In this document: positions 17,053 through 28,315 of the stretch, piece by piece
Position numbering within the stretch: position 1 is the stretch's first letter
Layout of the letters: each line of letters opens with the position of its first letter
Source: Mycobacterium asiaticum
GTDB lineage: Bacteria; Actinomycetota; Actinomycetes; Mycobacteriales; Mycobacteriaceae
DNA length: 64,000 nucleotides
Assembly (NCBI RefSeq): GCF_001673635.1
Contig: NZ_LZMH01000023.1
Coordinates: forward strand, 120,229 to 184,228
Direction of reading: 5' to 3'
Notes under the pieces: model-generated
The model's database searches: none
Told to the model about the DNA's origin: nothing
Seen by the model: the letters and a program-made list of their open reading frames with translations, nothing else
Made by a program: the position numbers and the translations under genes

Positions 17053-18537
17053 TTACGTTTTCTCGCTTGGGCTTTCGGGCTTCGCGTCCATCTCGGGTGC
17101 TGGCTCGGGCTCGGTTTCAGCTTTGGTTTCGGACTCCGGCTCGGGGCCCGGCTCCGGCTCGGGCCCCGGCTCCGGCTCGGGCTGGGTCTTCTCGGCTTGT
17201 GCCTCCTTGCGCTTGCGCGCCTGATGCTGCGCCTGGTGTTCGGCGGCGATCGCCAGCGCGACCGCTCCCTGGATCCGGTGGAAGCCCTTGCGGTCGTACA
17301 GCGTGGTGACGATGCCGCCCAGTAGCAGGCCGATGACCAGCCCGATGGCGGTCATGAGCAGCGCCTGGGACAGGCCGGCTTCGGCATGGCCGTTGAGATA
17401 CAGCAGCGACCGCACGCCGAGGAACACCTGATGCATCGGCTCGAACTCGGCCAGCCAGCGGAAGAACGAAGGAGTGGCTTCCAGCGGCACCGTCGCGCCC
17501 GCAGACGGCAGGCCCAGGATCACGAAGATCAACATGCTGACCAGCAGGCCCATCGAACCCAGCACCGCGATCAGCGAGCTGGACGTGATGCCGACCGCGC
17601 TGATCGCGAACACCCCGAACAGCCACAGCTGCCAGCCCTGGGGAATCGGCATGCCGAGCTTGTGGGCTATCGCCATATAGACGCCCGACGTCAGCAACGC
17701 CAGGGTCACCATCAGTCCCCACTTGACCAACAGGGTGCGGAATCGGGAGATGTGCACCTGCTCGGCGAACCGATAGACGGGGCCGAATTCGGCTGGTACA
17801 TAACCGAGCATCGAATCGACCAGTGTGCTGACCACGATGCTGCCGGTGAACCCGGCGAGCAGCAGCAGCAGGGCGTAGTAGAACGCGGACAGCCCGTTAC
17901 CGGTGCCGTTGGGTAGCGGGTTGTACACGTTGACTTTGACATCGATCGGGTTGGCCAGAGCCAGCACCGATGCGCCGGCCAGTGGCGCACCGCCGGTCTG
18001 GGCTGCCACGTCCGCCGAAAGCCGTTCGCCCACTTTGCCGTTCGCTACGCCGATGGCTTGGGTGAAGGTCTGGCTCGCGATGCTCGAACCCAGCGTGCCG
18101 GCCCGCGGATTGGTCGAGATGGTGATGGAGGGCCGCTCGGCGCGATTGGCGGTCACCGCGCTCTCACCGAGGTCCCGCAACTGCGAGGAGAACCCGGGCG
18201 GAATGACCAGCTCGCCGTACGCCTGGGCCCGGTCCAGCAGTTGCTTCGCCTCGGCCTGCGTCACCAACCGTACGTCGAACTTCTCCTTGTCCAGGCTGCC
18301 CACCATGCCGTCGGCGATTTGCTTACCGTACGGGCCGGCGTCCTGGTTGACGATCACGATCGGGAAATGCCGCAGGTTCGTTGTCGGATTCAGAATGCCG
18401 CCCAGGTACAGCGCGGACAGCGCGGACATCAAAGCCAGGGTGATAACGATCGGCGCCAGCCAGAACCGGACCGTGCGAAGCGCCTTGGTGCTCCGGTTGG
18501 GTTTGGGCGCCGCGTGCCGGGCGTGTTTCTGAGACAT
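17053..18537 (-). CDS. YhgE/Pip-type membrane protein with acidic repeat tail
   Basis: 494-residue membrane protein resembling the YhgE/Pip (DUF3533) family and corresponding to Rv0180c. The layout is one N-terminal helix (FWLAPIVITLALMSALSALYL), an extracytoplasmic domain of about 170 residues (FPIVIVNQDAGPYGKQIADG near the start; family signature VNQD), then five or six C-terminal helices (YALLLLLAGFTGSIVVSTL, LVKWGLMVTLALLTSGVYMA, LFGVFAISAVGITSSSLIAV, LLVSMLIFVILGLPSAG, LLMTAIGLVIGLLLGGIV). The last 60 residues are low complexity with imperfect EPEPGP repeats rich in Glu and Pro. No enzymatic motif is seen. ATG with AGGAG nearby; 36 nt separate it from the upstream pirin gene stop. Confidence 0.85.
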   Translation of the reverse strand: MSQKHARHAAPKPNRSTKALRTVRFWLAPIVITLALMSALSALYLGGILNPTTNLRHFPIVIVNQDAGPYGKQIADGMVGSLDKEKFDVRLVTQAEAKQLLDRAQAYGELVIPPGFSSQLRDLGESAVTANRAERPSITISTNPRAGTLGSSIASQTFTQAIGVANGKVGERLSADVAAQTGGAPLAGASVLALANPIDVKVNVYNPLPNGTGNGLSAFYYALLLLLAGFTGSIVVSTLVDSMLGYVPAEFGPVYRFAEQVHISRFRTLLVKWGLMVTLALLTSGVYMAIAHKLGMPIPQGWQLWLFGVFAISAVGITSSSLIAVLGSMGLLVSMLIFVILGLPSAGATVPLEATPSFFRWLAEFEPMHQVFLGVRSLLYLNGHAEAGLSQALLMTAIGLVIGLLLGGIVTTLYDRKGFHRIQGAVALAIAAEHQAQHQARKRKEAQAEKTQPEPEPGPEPEPGPEPESETKAETEPEPAPEMDAKPESPSEKT

Positions 18538-18573
18538 GCGGGCTCCTGTCTGTCGAGCCCACTCTAATGTCGG

Positions 18574-19299
18574 TCAGCCGCCCAGCTTCGCGTGCATCTC
18601 CCATACCAGCACCTCGGCGGGCTCCGATGCGATCAGGCGTCGCCCGTCGGTGTCGGTGAGCCGGAGCGCGTCGCCCGGTCCGAGCTCCCCGGCACCCTCG
18701 CATGACACCGTGCCCCGCGCCACGAACACATGCAGATAAGGTGCCGCGGGCAGGTCGACGGCATCACCGGTGTCCAGTCGGGCGACGTGCAGCGCCGCGG
18801 CGCGCTGGTGCAGTTTGATGGCGGCGTCGTGTCGGGGGCTGCCCGAGGCGATGGTGACCAGCCCGCCGCGCAGCAGGTGGTCCTCGATCTGCTGCTGCTG
18901 ATAGCCCGGCGCGATGTTGGACTCGTCGGGCTGGATCCACATCTGCACGAAATGCACTGGCCGCGTGCCGGAATCGTTCTTCTCCGAGTGCAGGATCCCG
19001 CTGCCGGCCGACATGCGTTGCGCCAGTCCGGGATAGATCACGCCCTGATTTCCGGCGGAATCCCGGTGTGCCAGTTCGCCTTCCAATACCCAGGTGACGA
19101 TCTCCATATCACGGTGCGGGTGGGTGTCGAAGCCGGTGGCAGGTGCCACGACATCGTCGTTGTTCACCAGCAGCAGCCCGTGGTGGGTGTTGTCCGGGTC
19201 GTAGTGGTCGCCGAACGAGAACGAGTGTCTGGACTCCAGCCACCGTGTTCTGGTGACGGCCCGGTCGGCGGCGCGCCGAATATCCACGGTGGCAGTCAT
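18574..19299 (-). CDS. Pirin-like cupin protein
   Basis: 241-residue pirin (bicupin), like Rv0181c. The N-terminal cupin carries the metal site: HPHRDMEIVTWVLEG (two His plus Glu) and, further on, AGSGILHSEKND (fourth His). Bacterial YhaK-type pirins bind Fe or Ni and may act as quercetin dioxygenases or redox sensors; which applies here is open. The ATG at 19299 (MTATVDIRRAADRAV) is chosen over the GTG at 19308 because it matches the start known for the M. tuberculosis protein. In M. tuberculosis it lies directly downstream of sigG; here three genes intervene. Confidence 0.88.
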   Translation of the reverse strand: MTATVDIRRAADRAVTRTRWLESRHSFSFGDHYDPDNTHHGLLLVNNDDVVAPATGFDTHPHRDMEIVTWVLEGELAHRDSAGNQGVIYPGLAQRMSAGSGILHSEKNDSGTRPVHFVQMWIQPDESNIAPGYQQQQIEDHLLRGGLVTIASGSPRHDAAIKLHQRAAALHVARLDTGDAVDLPAAPYLHVFVARGTVSCEGAGELGPGDALRLTDTDGRRLIASEPAEVLVWEMHAKLGG

Positions 19300-19319
19300 G
19301 ACACTCACAGTAATGACAG

Positions 19320-20180
19320 TTACGTCGGCGCGGTCAGCAGCCGCTGGGCATGCCGCAACGTGGTCTCGAGCTCCGCCAGCGTCATGCCGACGGCACCGCC
19401 TAGGTGGATCTCGATCTGATACTCCGGCTGGCCGTCGCGGCCGAATATCGGCATTACCACGAATTCTGTTGCGGTCAACTCGGTTTCGAGCACATCGGTC
19501 ACCGAACGCAGCGTCATCATCGTCATCAGCGCGGTGAGTTGGCGGGTTACCCGCTCAGTGGGCCCCAGCGAGGCCAGCACGGCAGCTAACCGGTCGTGCA
19601 GCGATTGGTGGGTGTCGTCGAACCGCCATGCGCCATAGCCGCGGGCCCGGATATCGGCCAGCACGCGACGATGCCCGGCGATCTCGGCGGGCGTCGGCGG
19701 CGGCGTCACCCTACGCAACCATGCCTGCACGGACTCGTCGTCGCGCCATGCCATGGCGACCAGCCCGAACGGCGGGTCGATCGGGAAGCGCTGACCGACG
19801 GCGTGTTCTGAATCGGTGCCGTGGCCCACGGCGTCGATGGTGGCCAGGTGCCGTTCGCCGATCTTGGACATCGAGCAGCCCGCGCCGAGCGTGCCGTGCA
19901 GGAAGTTCAGTGCATCACGCCCCCGGTCCAGCAGCGGGAACTGCCGCCGTAACCCATGTACCAGTCCGAACAATCCGCTGCCCAGGGCGTAGCGACGGTC
20001 GTCGCGTCGGGCCACCCAGCCGCGTCGCTCCAGCTCGGTCAGGATCAACGAGCAGGTCGAGGTGCTGATCCGGCAGTGCTTGGCCAGCTCTGCCGAGGAC
20101 CGCGGACCGGGCGAATCCGCCAGCGCGGCAAGCACATCCATCACCCTGGCCGTCGGCGGCGACTTCGCGGTTGACGTCAC
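19320..20180 (-). CDS. IclR-type transcriptional regulator
   Basis: 286-residue regulator. The N-terminal winged HTH (ARVMDVLAALADSPGPRSSA, ELAKHCRISTSTCSLILTEL, then DDRRYALGSGLFGL) has the IclR arrangement, followed by an effector domain with KIGERHLATIDAVGHG and FPIDPPFGLVAMAW. The GTG at 20180 starts just before the HTH; the open frame continues upstream but lies antisense to the next gene. It is divergently placed, 63 bp from the start of the oxidoreductase gene at 20244, which is its likely target. No counterpart is at this site in M. tuberculosis as far as I recall. Confidence 0.85.
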   Translation of the reverse strand: MTSTAKSPPTARVMDVLAALADSPGPRSSAELAKHCRISTSTCSLILTELERRGWVARRDDRRYALGSGLFGLVHGLRRQFPLLDRGRDALNFLHGTLGAGCSMSKIGERHLATIDAVGHGTDSEHAVGQRFPIDPPFGLVAMAWRDDESVQAWLRRVTPPPTPAEIAGHRRVLADIRARGYGAWRFDDTHQSLHDRLAAVLASLGPTERVTRQLTALMTMMTLRSVTDVLETELTATEFVVMPIFGRDGQPEYQIEIHLGGAVGMTLAELETTLRHAQRLLTAPT

Positions 20181-20224
20181 CGGTGTCGGCTCCCTACCAT
20201 GCGTCCGAAATATAGCGATAGCAA

Positions 20225-20238
20225 TCCTAATAATAGGA
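20225..20238. promoter_or_regulatory. Candidate operator between IclR gene and oxidoreductase gene
   Basis: TCCTAATAATAGGA is an inverted repeat with 5-bp arms (TCCTA/TAGGA) and a 4-bp spacer. It lies in the AT-rich 63-bp divergent gap and overlaps the ribosome binding site TAGGAGA of the gene starting at 20244. Binding there would block translation initiation sequences and probably the promoter. Assignment to the neighbouring IclR protein is inference. Confidence 0.35.
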
Positions 20239-20243
20239 GAAAA

Positions 20244-21386
20244 ATGCTGAAGGTGGGGGTGTGGGGACCGGGCTCGATGGGCCTGATCGCGCTGCGTGGT
20301 GTCATCGACCATCCGCAACTGCAGTTGGTGGACCTGGTGGTGCACAGCGATGCCAAATCCGGTCGGGACGCCGGCGAGCTCTGCGGCGTGCCACCCGTGG
20401 GAGTGGTGGCGACCCAGGATCCCGCGGCAATGCTGGCCGGTAACGCCGACGTGGTCGTGTATGCCGCCGCCGCCAACCTGCGCCCGGTGGAGGCCATTGC
20501 GGACATGGCCTCGATCCTGCGGGCCGGAAAGAACGTGGTGTCGTGCTCGGTGGTGCCGCTGGTGTTCCCGGACGCACCGGAGCCGGAGCGTCAGGCGCTC
20601 ACCGAGCCGCTGCGGGAGGCGGCCCTGGCCGGTGGCGCTTCGTTTTTCACTACCGGCATCGACTCGGGATTCGCCAACGATCTTCTGCCACTTGTGCTTA
20701 CGGGTGTCTCGCGGGTAATCGAGTCCGTACGGGTGACGGAGATCTTCAACTACGCCACCTACCCGGACCGGGCCGCGGTGTATGACATTCTCGGCTTCGG
20801 CCAGCCGCCGGAGGTCACCCCGTTCGCCGCCACGCCCGGGATCTTCACGTTCGGCTGGGGCCCGGTGCTGCATCAGCTGGCCGCCGGGTTGGACATCAGG
20901 CTCGACCGCATCGAGGAGAACGTCGAACGCATCGCCAGCCCGACAGCCTTCGACACGCCGACCGGCCACATCGCGGCCGGCACCATCGCGGCGATGCGCT
21001 CCACCCTGACCGGCTACGTCGGCGAAACGCCGATTCTGGTCGTCGACCATGTGACCCGGATGCGCGACGACATCGCACCGGACTGGCCGCAACCGCGCAT
21101 CAGCATCGAGCCCAAAGACCTGGGCTTCGGGCCGGCCTCGGGACGCGGCCTGTATCGCGTGGAAATCGACGGATCCCCGAGCATGCGGTGTGAATTCGAG
21201 ATGGCCGAGGACCGCGACCACGACCTCGGTGCCCGCGTCGCGGGCGCGTCGCGGATGGTCAACGCGATTCCCGCGGTGTGTGCGGCCAAGCCCGGGCTGC
21301 TGTCCGCCCTCGACCTGCCGTTGGTCACCGGCGCGGGCCTGGTGCGCGCGGTGTCCGGCCCCCCGCCGGACAGCCGGCTGTTTTAA
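20244..21386 (+). CDS. Dihydrodipicolinate-reductase-like NAD(P)-dependent oxidoreductase
   Basis: 380-residue protein with an N-terminal Rossmann fold (VGVWGPGSMGLIALRGVI, residues about 3-20) and the layout of the DapB-like family that includes 2,4-diaminopentanoate dehydrogenase. After the nucleotide-binding half come the GKNVVSCSVVPLVFP segment and a catalytic-domain half (FFTTGIDSGFANDLLPLVL; ILVVDHVTRMRDDIAPDW). It is too long and too diverged to be the lysine-pathway DapB. The ATG at 20244 has TAGGAGA 5 nt upstream. The substrate is unknown; an IclR regulator upstream hints at catabolism of a small acid or steroid-type compound. Its stop overlaps that of the convergent hydrolase by 4 nt. 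Confidence 0.82.
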   Translation: MLKVGVWGPGSMGLIALRGVIDHPQLQLVDLVVHSDAKSGRDAGELCGVPPVGVVATQDPAAMLAGNADVVVYAAAANLRPVEAIADMASILRAGKNVVSCSVVPLVFPDAPEPERQALTEPLREAALAGGASFFTTGIDSGFANDLLPLVLTGVSRVIESVRVTEIFNYATYPDRAAVYDILGFGQPPEVTPFAATPGIFTFGWGPVLHQLAAGLDIRLDRIEENVERIASPTAFDTPTGHIAAGTIAAMRSTLTGYVGETPILVVDHVTRMRDDIAPDWPQPRISIEPKDLGFGPASGRGLYRVEIDGSPSMRCEFEMAEDRDHDLGARVAGASRMVNAIPAVCAAKPGLLSALDLPLVTGAGLVRAVSGPPPDSRLF

Positions 21387-22794
21387 CTGCTGGGGTAGGC
21401 CGCCGCCGCGAGCTGCAGGATCTCCTCGCGGTCTGCGGCCAGGATGAAGCCAGACTGGATAGCCCGGTCGAGTGCCGCGGTGAAGCCCGCGACATAGTCC
21501 TCCGCTCCGCCTGGGTAGAGGCGTTGCAATGTCGCGTCGTCGAAGGGTTCACCGGAGCCGAAGATGGCCGCCATGATGTTCTCGTCGGTGGTGACCCCGG
21601 TGGTGCGGGCAATCGGGACATCCACCCACGGGGTGCGCACGCCGCCCTCGGCGATGCCGTGGGCATCGAGCACCGGCTCGGGATGGCCGTTGGGATGGCC
21701 ATCGCGCACGGTGAGTGGCGGGCCGCTCGGCGGCGGGGTGCCGGTGCGCACCCAGGTGTCGAGCGCGGACAACGATGCCTGGAGCACGTAGTGGTGTTGC
21801 GGGCCGAAATTGATGAAGTGCCCGAGTTGCTGGCCCATCAGGTTGTCGGTCGGCGCCCATGCGGCCACCAGCGCTTCGAGGGGCGCGGAGCCCGAATCGA
21901 TGGCCGCGACCTGGATTGTGTAGTTGTCGGCGTGCGCGGCGCCGGCGATCTCCCACACCCGCAGCAGATCGTGGTCGGGTTGACGTGCCCCGTAATAGCC
22001 CTGCCGTCCGGCGCCGTACAGGTCGGTTTCGGTGATGATCGCCATCAGCGGTACCCGCAGATCCGGCCGGAACTTCACCGCGGGTGCCGCGCTGTCGTTT
22101 TGCAGTTCGTCGAAGATAGAGCTGCTGTCCAACGGCCCGACCGGCCCCAGTCGAGAATGCACCAGGAAACCGTCGTACGCCTTGGCCAGCGGGTCGACCG
22201 CGTTGATGTAAGTGGTGAGGAACATCGCCGACTGGGATTCGCCCAGCGCAATCACGTGTTCGGCCCTCAGCCCGCCCAGCACGCCGTTGGCCCCACTGTC
22301 GCGGACCAGGCCGCCGATCTGGGAGAAGATGTCGTAGGCGAACGCGTCACCGGGATGGCTCAGGGCGGCGTAACGCGTCGGGTTCTGGCTCTTGAGGGAC
22401 AGATCGAAACCAAGCAGGTTCTGCCCGCCGTCCACGCCCACCTTCTGCGCCGAGACGGTGACGTAGGCATAACCCGCGCGCAGCACCTCTCGGTGGGCCA
22501 TCATCCACACAGCGGGAGCATCGATGCCGCCGCTGACGTTGAGCCATTCCACCAGCGCCGTCCCGGTGAACCGCAGCGGATCGGCCGGGGTGAGAACCAC
22601 GATCCGGGTGGTGTATTCGGCTGTGTCCCTAGCCGATACGTTCCACCGCCCGTCTTGACCCGGTTCGGAATCCGGGCCGAAGGACGAGGCCGTCCCGGAC
22701 ACGAAGAACTCCTGCGCGACGTAACCCGCCTCGCCGATGTCGAAGCCGCCCAGCAACAGCGTCGGCGTCCCGGCCACCGGTGTCACATCCGGCT

Positions 22795-22798
<4 letters not shown>
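21383..22798 (-). CDS. Alpha/beta-hydrolase domain protein coupled to sigG
   Basis: 471-residue protein of the large alpha/beta-hydrolase-10 type. The nucleophile elbow is VIALGESQSAMFL (G-E-S-Q-S). Nearby landmarks are FTGTALVEWLNVSGGIDAP, VTVSAQKVGVDGG, LRVPLMAIITETDLYG (candidate acid) and WEIAGAAHADNYTIQ (candidate His). No signal peptide is visible. The GTG at 22798 overlaps the sigG stop (GTGA), so it is translationally coupled to sigG. The gene is not at this place in M. tuberculosis. Family members act on large esters, but the substrate cannot be predicted. Confidence 0.82.
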
Positions 22799-24697
<1,899 letters not shown>

Positions 24698-24740
24698 ATA
24701 GCGAACTCGAGATGTCCGGCGGCTGCGTTAGTTTGGCGAG

Positions 24741-25490
24741 ATGACCGACGACAAGATGTTGTCCCGTATCGCGGCGTTGCTGCGTCAGGCCGAAGGCACC
24801 GACAATCCCCACGAGGCGGACGCCTTCCTCAGTGCCGCCCAGCGGTTGGCCACCGCATCGTCCATTGACCTGGCGGTGGCGCGGTCCCATTCGGCGAACC
24901 GTTCGGCAGCGCAGGCCCCGACTCAGCGCACCATCACCATCGGTGAGGCGGGCACTCGTGGCCTGCGTACCTACGTGCAGCTGTTCGTGCTGATCGCGGC
25001 CGCCAACGACGTGCGCTGCGACATCGCGTCCAACTCGACATTCCTCTATGCGTATGGGTTCGCCGAGGACATCGACGCGACGCATGCCCTGTACGCCAGC
25101 CTGGTGGTGCAGATGGTCCGGGCCTCCGATACCTACCTGGCAACCGGTGCGCACCGGCCCACCCCGACCATCACCGCGCGGCTCAATTTCCAGCTGGCCT
25201 TCGGGGCTCGCGTCGGCCAGCGGCTGGCCGAGGCTCGCGAGCAGGCCCGCCAGGAGGTGACCAAGGATCGCAGTCGCGCGCCGGGCACCGCGATCGCCCT
25301 GCGGGACAAGGAACTTGAGCTGCGGGATTACTACCGCAGCGCATCGAAGGCCCGCGGTACCTGGCAGGCGCATCGGGCCTCGGCCGGATATTCGTCGGCG
25401 GCGCGACGCGCGGGCGACCGGGCCGGCCGCCGGGCCCGGCTGGGCGATAGTCCCGAGCTGCCCGGGGCACGAACCGCGCTGGGCCGGTGA
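24741..25490 (+). CDS. DUF2786 protein (Rv0184-like)
   Basis: 249-residue protein with an N-terminal DUF2786 domain: MLSRIAALLRQAEGTDNPHE, ADAFLSAAQRLATASSIDLA. The middle, TYVQLFVLIAAANDVRCDIA and NSTFLYAYGFAEDIDATHAL, belongs to the same conserved family, and the C-terminal 60 residues are rich in Arg and Ala. No catalytic motif is recognised and no function is known. Its TGA overlaps the next GTG (GTGA), so the two proteins are probably made together. Confidence 0.8.
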   Translation: MTDDKMLSRIAALLRQAEGTDNPHEADAFLSAAQRLATASSIDLAVARSHSANRSAAQAPTQRTITIGEAGTRGLRTYVQLFVLIAAANDVRCDIASNSTFLYAYGFAEDIDATHALYASLVVQMVRASDTYLATGAHRPTPTITARLNFQLAFGARVGQRLAEAREQARQEVTKDRSRAPGTAIALRDKELELRDYYRSASKARGTWQAHRASAGYSSAARRAGDRAGRRARLGDSPELPGARTALGR

Positions 25491-25999
25491 CGCGGGCCGA
25501 CCCATCCGGGCGCGACTCGCAGCGCGCCAAGGTTTACGCGGCCGAGGAATTCGTGCGGCTCATGTTCGACCGTGCCGCCGAGCGCGGCTCACCCAGCGTG
25601 GAGTTCTTCGGCACCCAGCTGACGTTGCCGCCCGAGGGCCGGTTCGCCTCGGTGGCCTCGGCGCAGCGTTACGTCGACGAGGTACTGGATCTGCCGGCGG
25701 TGCGCGATCAGTGGCCCGGCGCCTCGGCGCCGCGGGTGCGGGCCCGGCGGGCCGCGACCGCCGCCCATTACGAAAACCGCGGCGGCGTAGGCGTTATCGC
25801 CGTCCCCGACCGGGTGAGCGCCGGCTGGGCGATGCGCGAGCTGGTGATCCTGCATGAGGTGGCCCATCACCTGTGCCAGGAATCCCCGCCACACGGACCG
25901 GCCTTCGTGACGACCATGTGCACGCTGACCGAGCTGGTGATGGGCCCCGAGGTGGGCCATGTGCTGCGCGTCGTCTACGCCAAGGAAGGGGTGCGGTGA
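25487..25999 (+). CDS. Metallohydrolase-like protein of the TIGR04338 type (Rv0185-like)
   Basis: 170-residue protein with a zinc-protease-like helix: ELVILHEVAHHLCQ (HEVAHH near residue 124), followed by PHGPAFVTTMCTL, where the His may be the third ligand. Upstream strands AHYENRGGVGVIAVPDRVSA fit the mycobacterial zinc-metallohydrolase-like family. Activity is not established. It forms an overlapping gene pair with the DUF2786 gene and shares GTGA with the GH3 gene downstream, so these three are one transcriptional unit. Confidence 0.82.
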   Translation: MTRADPSGRDSQRAKVYAAEEFVRLMFDRAAERGSPSVEFFGTQLTLPPEGRFASVASAQRYVDEVLDLPAVRDQWPGASAPRVRARRAATAAHYENRGGVGVIAVPDRVSAGWAMRELVILHEVAHHLCQESPPHGPAFVTTMCTLTELVMGPEVGHVLRVVYAKEGVR

Positions 26000-28095
26000 A
26001 CGAACGGGCCGATCCTGATGCACGGGCTCGGGAGGTCGAAGCCGAGCTGACCGACGACGAGCGCCTCTCTTTGCTGGTCGGCGTGATGGGCGCCGGGGAC
26101 TTCTGGCCGCTGCGCGACGAGCGGATACCGCCGGACGTCCAGATGAGCGCCGCGTACGTGCCCGGGGTTCCCCGGCTGGGGGTGCCCGCACTGCGGATGA
26201 GCGACGCCGGTCTGGGCGTGACCAATCCCGGGTTCCGGCCCGGCGACTCCGCCACCGCGCTGCCGGCGGGACTGGCGTTGGCGGCCACCTTCAACCCGGC
26301 GCTGGCCCGGGCCGCCGGGGCGGTGCTCGGGGCGGAGGCGCGCAGCCGCGGCCTCAACGTACAGCTGGCCGGTGCCATGAACCTGGCCCGCGACCCGCGC
26401 AATGGCCGCAACTTCGAGTACTTCTCCGAGGACCCCTGGCTGACCGGGCTGCTGGCGGCCGAGCAGGTCATCGGGATCCAGCGGCACGGGGTCATCTCCA
26501 CGGTCAAGCACTTTTCGCTGAACTGCAATGAGACGAACCGGCACTGGCTGGACGCGGTGATCGATCCCGACGCGCATCGCGAATCCGACCTGTTGGCCTT
26601 CGAGATCGCCATCGAGCGCGGTGAGCCCGGCGCGGTGATGGCGGCCTACAACAAGGTCAACGGTGAGTACGCCGCCGCGAACGATGTCCTGCTCAATCAG
26701 ATACTCAAGGGCGCTTGGGGATTTCCGGGCTGGGTGATGTCGGACTGGGGTGGGACACCGGGCTGGGAGTGCGCGCTTCACGGATTGGATCAGGAGTGCG
26801 GCGCTCAGATCGACGCCATTCTGTGGCAGGCCGAGGCGTTCGGTGGGCCGCTGCGCGCGGCGCTGGCCGATGGCCGGTTGCCAAGGCAGCGGTTATCGGA
26901 CATGGTCCGGCGGATCCTGCGATCGATCTACGCTGTCGGACTCGACCGGTGGGGCGCCGCTGCCGAACCGGATGTGCAGGCGCACAACGACATCGCGTTG
27001 GAGATCGCGCGGCAGGGCATCGTGTTGCTGCAGAACCGCGGCGTGCTGCCCCTGATGTCGGCCGGGCGCATCGCCGTCATCGGTGGCTATGCGCAACGCG
27101 GGGTGCCGGCCGGTTTCGGTTCCAGCACCGTGCTGCCCGCGGGCGGGTACGCCGACGTGATCCCGATCGGTGGGGCGGGCTTGGAGGCTGGCTTCCGCAA
27201 TCTGTATCTGTTGCCGTCAAGCCCGCTCGACGAACTGCGAAAGTTGTTCGGCCAGGCCCAGATCGACTTCGACCCCGGCATCAGCCCGGCGGAGGCGGTG
27301 CCGGTCGCGCGGGCGGCCGACGTGGTGATCGTGTTCGCGGTCCGGGCCGAAGGGGAGGGTTTCGACAGTGTCGATTTGTCGTTGCCCTGGGGCCAGGACG
27401 CTCTTATCGCCGCGGTCGCCGCGGTGAACCCGAACACGGTGGTGGTGCTCGAGACCGGCAACCCGGTGGCGATGCCGTGGCGGGATTCGGTCAACGCGAT
27501 CATTCAGGCCTGGTACCCCGGGCAGCAGGGCGGCCGGGCAATTGCGGAAATCATTGCCGGACAGGTCAATCCGTCCGGTCGGTTGCCGCTGACCTTCCCC
27601 GTCGACCTGGACCAGACGCCGCGGCCGGAGTTGGGGACGCCGACCACCATCGAGTACTCGGAGGGCGCCGAGGTCGGGCATCGCTGGTTCGCCGCCACCG
27701 GCCGGACCCCGTTGTTCGCGTTCGGACACGGGTTGTCCTACACCAGCTTCGAGTATCACGACCTGGAAGTGACCGGCGGCGACACCGTCACGGCTACCTT
27801 CAGCGTCGTCAACACCGGTGACCGCCGCGGCAGCGATGTGCCGCAGCTCTATCTGACCGGCGCGCCGGACGGGCGACGACTGCGGCTGCTCGGGTTCGAG
27901 CGGGTCGAGTTGCAGCCCGGCGAATCGCGGCGGGTGAGCATCAAGGCCGACCCGCGCCTACTGGCTCGCTACGACGGCAAGGCGCAGTGTTGGCGGATCA
28001 GCCGGGGCCGCTTCGCCGTGGCGGTCGGGGCCTCGGCGGCGGCCGTCGATTTGGCAGGAGAAGTAGAGGTGGCCGGCCGTACGTTCGGACGCTGA
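25996..28095 (+). CDS. bglS: Glycoside hydrolase family 3 beta-glucosidase
   Basis: 699-residue GH3 enzyme. The N-terminal barrel holds QLAGAMNLARDPRNGRNFEY, GVISTVKHFSLNCNETNRHW and the nucleophile Asp250 in GWVMSDWGGTPG. The second domain starts with LEIARQGIVLLQNRGVLPL, and the C-terminal fibronectin-III-like domain holds ATFSVVNTGDRRGSDVPQLY. It corresponds to Rv0186 (BglS). No signal peptide is seen, so it is probably cytoplasmic and acts on imported or recycled beta-glucosides or similar sugars; the sugar is inferred from the family. The GTG at 25996 overlaps the previous stop (GTGA); open frame upstream of it lies within that gene. Confidence 0.9.
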   Translation: MNERADPDARAREVEAELTDDERLSLLVGVMGAGDFWPLRDERIPPDVQMSAAYVPGVPRLGVPALRMSDAGLGVTNPGFRPGDSATALPAGLALAATFNPALARAAGAVLGAEARSRGLNVQLAGAMNLARDPRNGRNFEYFSEDPWLTGLLAAEQVIGIQRHGVISTVKHFSLNCNETNRHWLDAVIDPDAHRESDLLAFEIAIERGEPGAVMAAYNKVNGEYAAANDVLLNQILKGAWGFPGWVMSDWGGTPGWECALHGLDQECGAQIDAILWQAEAFGGPLRAALADGRLPRQRLSDMVRRILRSIYAVGLDRWGAAAEPDVQAHNDIALEIARQGIVLLQNRGVLPLMSAGRIAVIGGYAQRGVPAGFGSSTVLPAGGYADVIPIGGAGLEAGFRNLYLLPSSPLDELRKLFGQAQIDFDPGISPAEAVPVARAADVVIVFAVRAEGEGFDSVDLSLPWGQDALIAAVAAVNPNTVVVLETGNPVAMPWRDSVNAIIQAWYPGQQGGRAIAEIIAGQVNPSGRLPLTFPVDLDQTPRPELGTPTTIEYSEGAEVGHRWFAATGRTPLFAFGHGLSYTSFEYHDLEVTGGDTVTATFSVVNTGDRRGSDVPQLYLTGAPDGRRLRLLGFERVELQPGESRRVSIKADPRLLARYDGKAQCWRISRGRFAVAVGASAAAVDLAGEVEVAGRTFGR

Positions 28096-28130
28096 GGGGC
28101 GCACCCGTACGCACGACCGGCCGACCGGGC

Positions 28131-28292
28131 CTACTGGACGGGAACGAGTTCCGCGCCGCAGGTGCAGCGGTACGGTTCGGTGGCGTTGGAGCAGTGGCAG
28201 GGGACCTCGACACGGACGCGACAGCCACAGCCCTCGTGGCCACAGCTCAACAGGGTGCCGGCTTCGTTGGTTGCCATTCGAATCACCTTCAT
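28131..28292 (-). CDS. mymT: Copper-binding metallothionein MymT
   Basis: 53-residue protein, MKVIRM start and VPVQ end, with seven Cys at residues 17, 22, 24, 32, 34, 43 and 45 ([29 protein letters not shown]). The Cys spacing, length and flanking residues match M. tuberculosis MymT (Rv0186A), which binds several Cu(I) ions and protects against copper. The ATG at 28292 is chosen because it gives the MKVIRM start that parallels the known protein; an inner ATG at 28277 would make 48 residues. A RicR-type operator sits directly upstream. It is convergent with the GH3 gene. Confidence 0.93.
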   Translation of the reverse strand: MKVIRMATNEAGTLLSCGHEGCGCRVRVEVPCHCSNATEPYRCTCGAELVPVQ

Positions 28293-28315
28293 TCGTCGTG
28301 GGTTTCTTGCACCTC

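Noticed and set aside
20181..21221. Extension of the IclR frame by about 350 residues
   Set aside because: It is antisense to the oxidoreductase gene; the HTH begins right after the GTG at 20180.
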